The translations under genes and the position numbers were made by a program. Source: Aquabacterium sp. (GTDB lineage Bacteria > Pseudomonadota > Gammaproteobacteria > Burkholderiales > Burkholderiaceae_C). Taken from it: DNA of 64,000 bases. The notes beneath the pieces were generated by a model, which was given only the letters and a program-made list of their open reading frames with translations, was not told where the DNA came from and did no database searches. How positions within the stretch are numbered: position 1 is the stretch's first letter; each line of letters starts with the position of its first letter. Location of the stretch: the NCBI GenBank assembly GCA_029865965.1, contig JARXAJ010000298.1:36884-100883 (forward strand). Direction: 5' to 3'. This document shows, piece after piece, positions 63,664-64,000 of the stretch.

Positions 63664-64000
63664 GGCGGGTCTGGGCTCGTTGCTGCCGGTTGTGTTTGCT
63701 CTTGAAAGCCGGCGTTCGCAGGTTTGAGCGATCGCGCCGGCTCGGGTGCGCGTGTTTTGCTACGTGACCCCCGCAAAGCGTAGGCCCGAAGGGCCAACAC
63801 TTGGCTCCTCCTTGACCTCCGCAAACCAGGCCCACCCGACCCGACGCTCAGGCACCACCGTGGCGCGCGGGTCTTTGGCCTTCGCGCGCCGCCGCTGTGT
63901 CCAGGACGAGGTCGGCGGGTGACTGGCTGACGCAGGTAAAGGAGGAGCCACTGTGCGCCGGCGAAGCCGGTGTGCGGTGGCGGGGGACACGGAGTCAGCC
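63664..64000. other. Terminal non-coding or unclear stretch with small hairpins
   Basis: No confident gene is seen here. A 76-residue ORF on the - strand (63760-63990, GTG start) ends in VGPSGLRFAGVT and is highly basic; it may be a spurious frame in repeat-like sequence. Two hairpins share a GAA loop: GGCCC-GAA-GGGCC at 63783-63795 and CCGGC-GAA-GCCGG at 63958-63970. This looks like intergenic repeat DNA. Confidence 0.4.

Overview
The window is about two-thirds G+C and densely coded. It carries an exosortase A (XrtA/PEP-CTERM) exopolysaccharide locus of the type found in Betaproteobacteria. The gene families and order (xrtA-epsI fusion, several glycosyltransferases and hydrolases of the XrtA-associated set, apaG-rpe, mltA, an M16 peptidase next to a 'SpecificRecomb' membrane protein) point to Burkholderiales, probably the Rubrivivax/Leptothrix/Ideonella side. 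That placement is inference from gene content and base composition. I saw no rRNA, tRNA, CRISPR array, insertion sequence or phage genes.

Region 1 (1-16902, + strand) is one long operon with mostly 4-bp or shorter overlaps. It holds the end of a glycosyltransferase, the XrtA-EpsI fusion, a UDP-sugar dehydrogenase, a GT2, a methyltransferase, a GtrA/GtrB/GT39 periplasmic glycosylation trio, an XrtA-type GT4, an asparagine-synthetase-like amidotransferase, two more GT4s, a PaaK/CapK-like adenylating enzyme, an O-antigen-ligase/polymerase and a polysaccharide deacetylase.

Region 2 (28093 down to 16978, - strand) is a convergent operon. It reads acyl carrier protein, two XrtA-associated alpha/beta hydrolases, a GNAT acetyltransferase, a secreted TPR protein, GT2, a Wzx-type flippase, a polysaccharide pyruvyl transferase, GT4, a second AsnB-like protein without the usual N-terminal cysteine, and a kelch-like PEP-CTERM cargo protein. 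The XrtA-associated AMP-ligase (28308-29912, +) is transcribed divergently from it.

Region 3 (29913-39276) holds sulfate permease-like, cysNC, cysD and cysQ genes (sulfate activation to PAPS and PAP removal), a UDP-glucuronate 4-epimerase, UDP-glucose dehydrogenase and the XrtA-associated PLP decarboxylase. Together, regions 1-3 suggest an acidic exopolysaccharide (uronic acid, pyruvate ketal, possibly sulfate) made by a Wzx/Wzy route. They also suggest a carrier-protein pathway of unknown product and an exosortase that processes PEP-CTERM proteins.

Region 4 (39277-64000) is mostly housekeeping or accessory. It holds a secreted protein with a C-terminal membrane tail, a CoxS/CoxL-like molybdenum hydroxylase pair, a four-gene ABC exporter (adaptor, ATPase, two permeases), htpG with an 11-bp tandem repeat upstream, srkA, a DUF2726-like protein, mltA, a tiny membrane ORF, an M16 peptidase, the SpecificRecomb protein, apaG, rpe, a cyclase-STAND-TPR regulator, a second PEP-CTERM protein, and a glutaminase-STAS-cNMP fusion. 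The last 337 bases hold no confident gene.
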